From assembly GCA_029265085.1 (NCBI GenBank), contig JAJUJY010000175.1:1-8192 (forward strand): a DNA stretch of 8,192 nt. Direction: 5' to 3'. This DNA is from Chloroflexota bacterium. GTDB lineage: Bacteria; Chloroflexota; Anaerolineae; Anaerolineales; Anaerolineaceae. The position numbers and the translations under genes were made by a program. The notes under the pieces are model-generated. The model searched no databases. It was not told the origin of the DNA and saw only the letters and a list, made by a program, of their open reading frames with translations. Of the stretch, positions 7,836-8,192 are shown piece by piece; position 1 is the first letter of the stretch, and the number at the start of each line of letters is the position of its first letter.

Positions 7836-8192
7836 TTACCCTTCCGTTATCTCGATTTGTTTTGGTTTCGCTTTGGGTAGAACGATTTTCAAGAAACCGT
7901 TTTCGTATGTTGCCTCGATATTGTCGTATTGGATCGGGATTGAAAATTCGATCTCGGTTGAAAATTCACCAAAAGGGATTTCCATTTGATGAAATGATCT
8001 TTTTTCACTTAATGGATCCTGTCTTATCCCATTGATCGATAAAAGGTTGCGATCAACCGAAATTACAAAATGGTCTTCCCTCATGCCCGCAATCTCCACC
8101 AGGACAATCAAGTTTTCATCCGTTTCGTAAATATCTGTAGGTGGTCGCCAATAATGCGGACGATTAATAAGGCGGTAATGGGTTCCTGGGAC
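7836..8192 (-). CDS. hsp20: Hsp20/alpha-crystallin small heat-shock protein, 5' end off window
   Basis: The reading frame is open from the right edge (base 8192, first codon GTC) to the TAA at 7838-7836, giving 118 visible residues of a protein usually 140-160 long, so roughly the first 20-40 residues are outside. The edge-encoded part reads [14 protein letters not shown] just before [10 protein letters not shown], the standard opening of the alpha-crystallin domain. Further markers are [26 protein letters not shown], the family motif [12 protein letters not shown] (visible residues about 96-107) and a C-terminal IEI (113-115), the IxI motif that docks between dimers in the oligomer. Hsp20 proteins are ATP-independent holdases that bind unfolding clients. 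A TTG at 8111 could be read as a start but would remove the conserved [10 protein letters not shown] segment, so I reject it. Lon follows 13 nt downstream, making a hold-or-degrade pair. Confidence 0.95.
   Translation of the reverse strand, partial: VPGTHYRLINRPHYWRPPTDIYETDENLIVLVEIAGMREDHFVISVDRNLLSINGIRQDPLSEKRSFHQMEIPFGEFSTEIEFSIPIQYDNIEATYENGFLKIVLPKAKPKQIEITEG

Noticed and set aside
8109..8111. TTG as the start of the Hsp20 gene
   Set aside because: The frame stays open to the window edge and encodes the conserved [10 protein letters not shown] opening of the alpha-crystallin domain upstream of this codon.

Overview
The window is a dense, bacterial, chromosomal stretch with no mobile element, CRISPR array or RNA gene that I can see, and no gene-free gap longer than about 40 bases. 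It holds two convergent gene blocks separated by one strong hairpin. Base composition is moderate (A/T-leaning), with ATGA/TAATG-type overlaps between genes. The set of proteins (YfhO-like membrane protein, MoxR/DUF58 pair, Hsp20, Lon with an acidic N-terminal extension, PHP fused to a Schlafen-type AlbA_2 domain) reminds me of Chloroflexota, class Anaerolineae. That assignment rests on gene content and recollection of the lineage, not on a marker gene, so it is only a guess.

Rightward block (3-2544): the 3' end of a YfhO-like multi-pass membrane protein, then a MoxR-family AAA+ ATPase starting on the YfhO stop codon (TAATG), then a DUF58 membrane-anchored protein starting on the MoxR stop codon (ATGA). 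MoxR plus DUF58 is a classic pairing thought to act as a chaperone-like module for assembly or activation of envelope or metal-dependent complexes. The block ends at DUF58, so no BatA/BatB-type VWA or transglutaminase partner follows it here.

Junction (2544-2584): a 16-bp perfect inverted repeat that overlaps the stop codons of both convergent genes and probably terminates transcription in both directions.

Leftward block (8192-2583, minus strand), in transcription order: Hsp20 small heat-shock protein (5' end off the window), Lon protease, a stand-alone response-regulator receiver domain, a PHP-AlbA_2 fusion protein, and a MogA/MoaB-family molybdopterin adenylyltransferase. Spacings are 13 nt, a 4-nt ATGA overlap, 29 nt and 0 nt, so this looks like one operon. 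The first two genes form a coherent protein quality-control unit: Hsp20 holds unfolded proteins and Lon degrades damaged ones. The receiver domain is translationally tied to Lon, which hints at a signalling input to proteolysis. The PHP-AlbA_2 protein is the least understood gene and the best candidate for something new: an apparently intact metal-dependent phosphoesterase site joined to a Schlafen-like domain and an unrecognised C-terminal domain.
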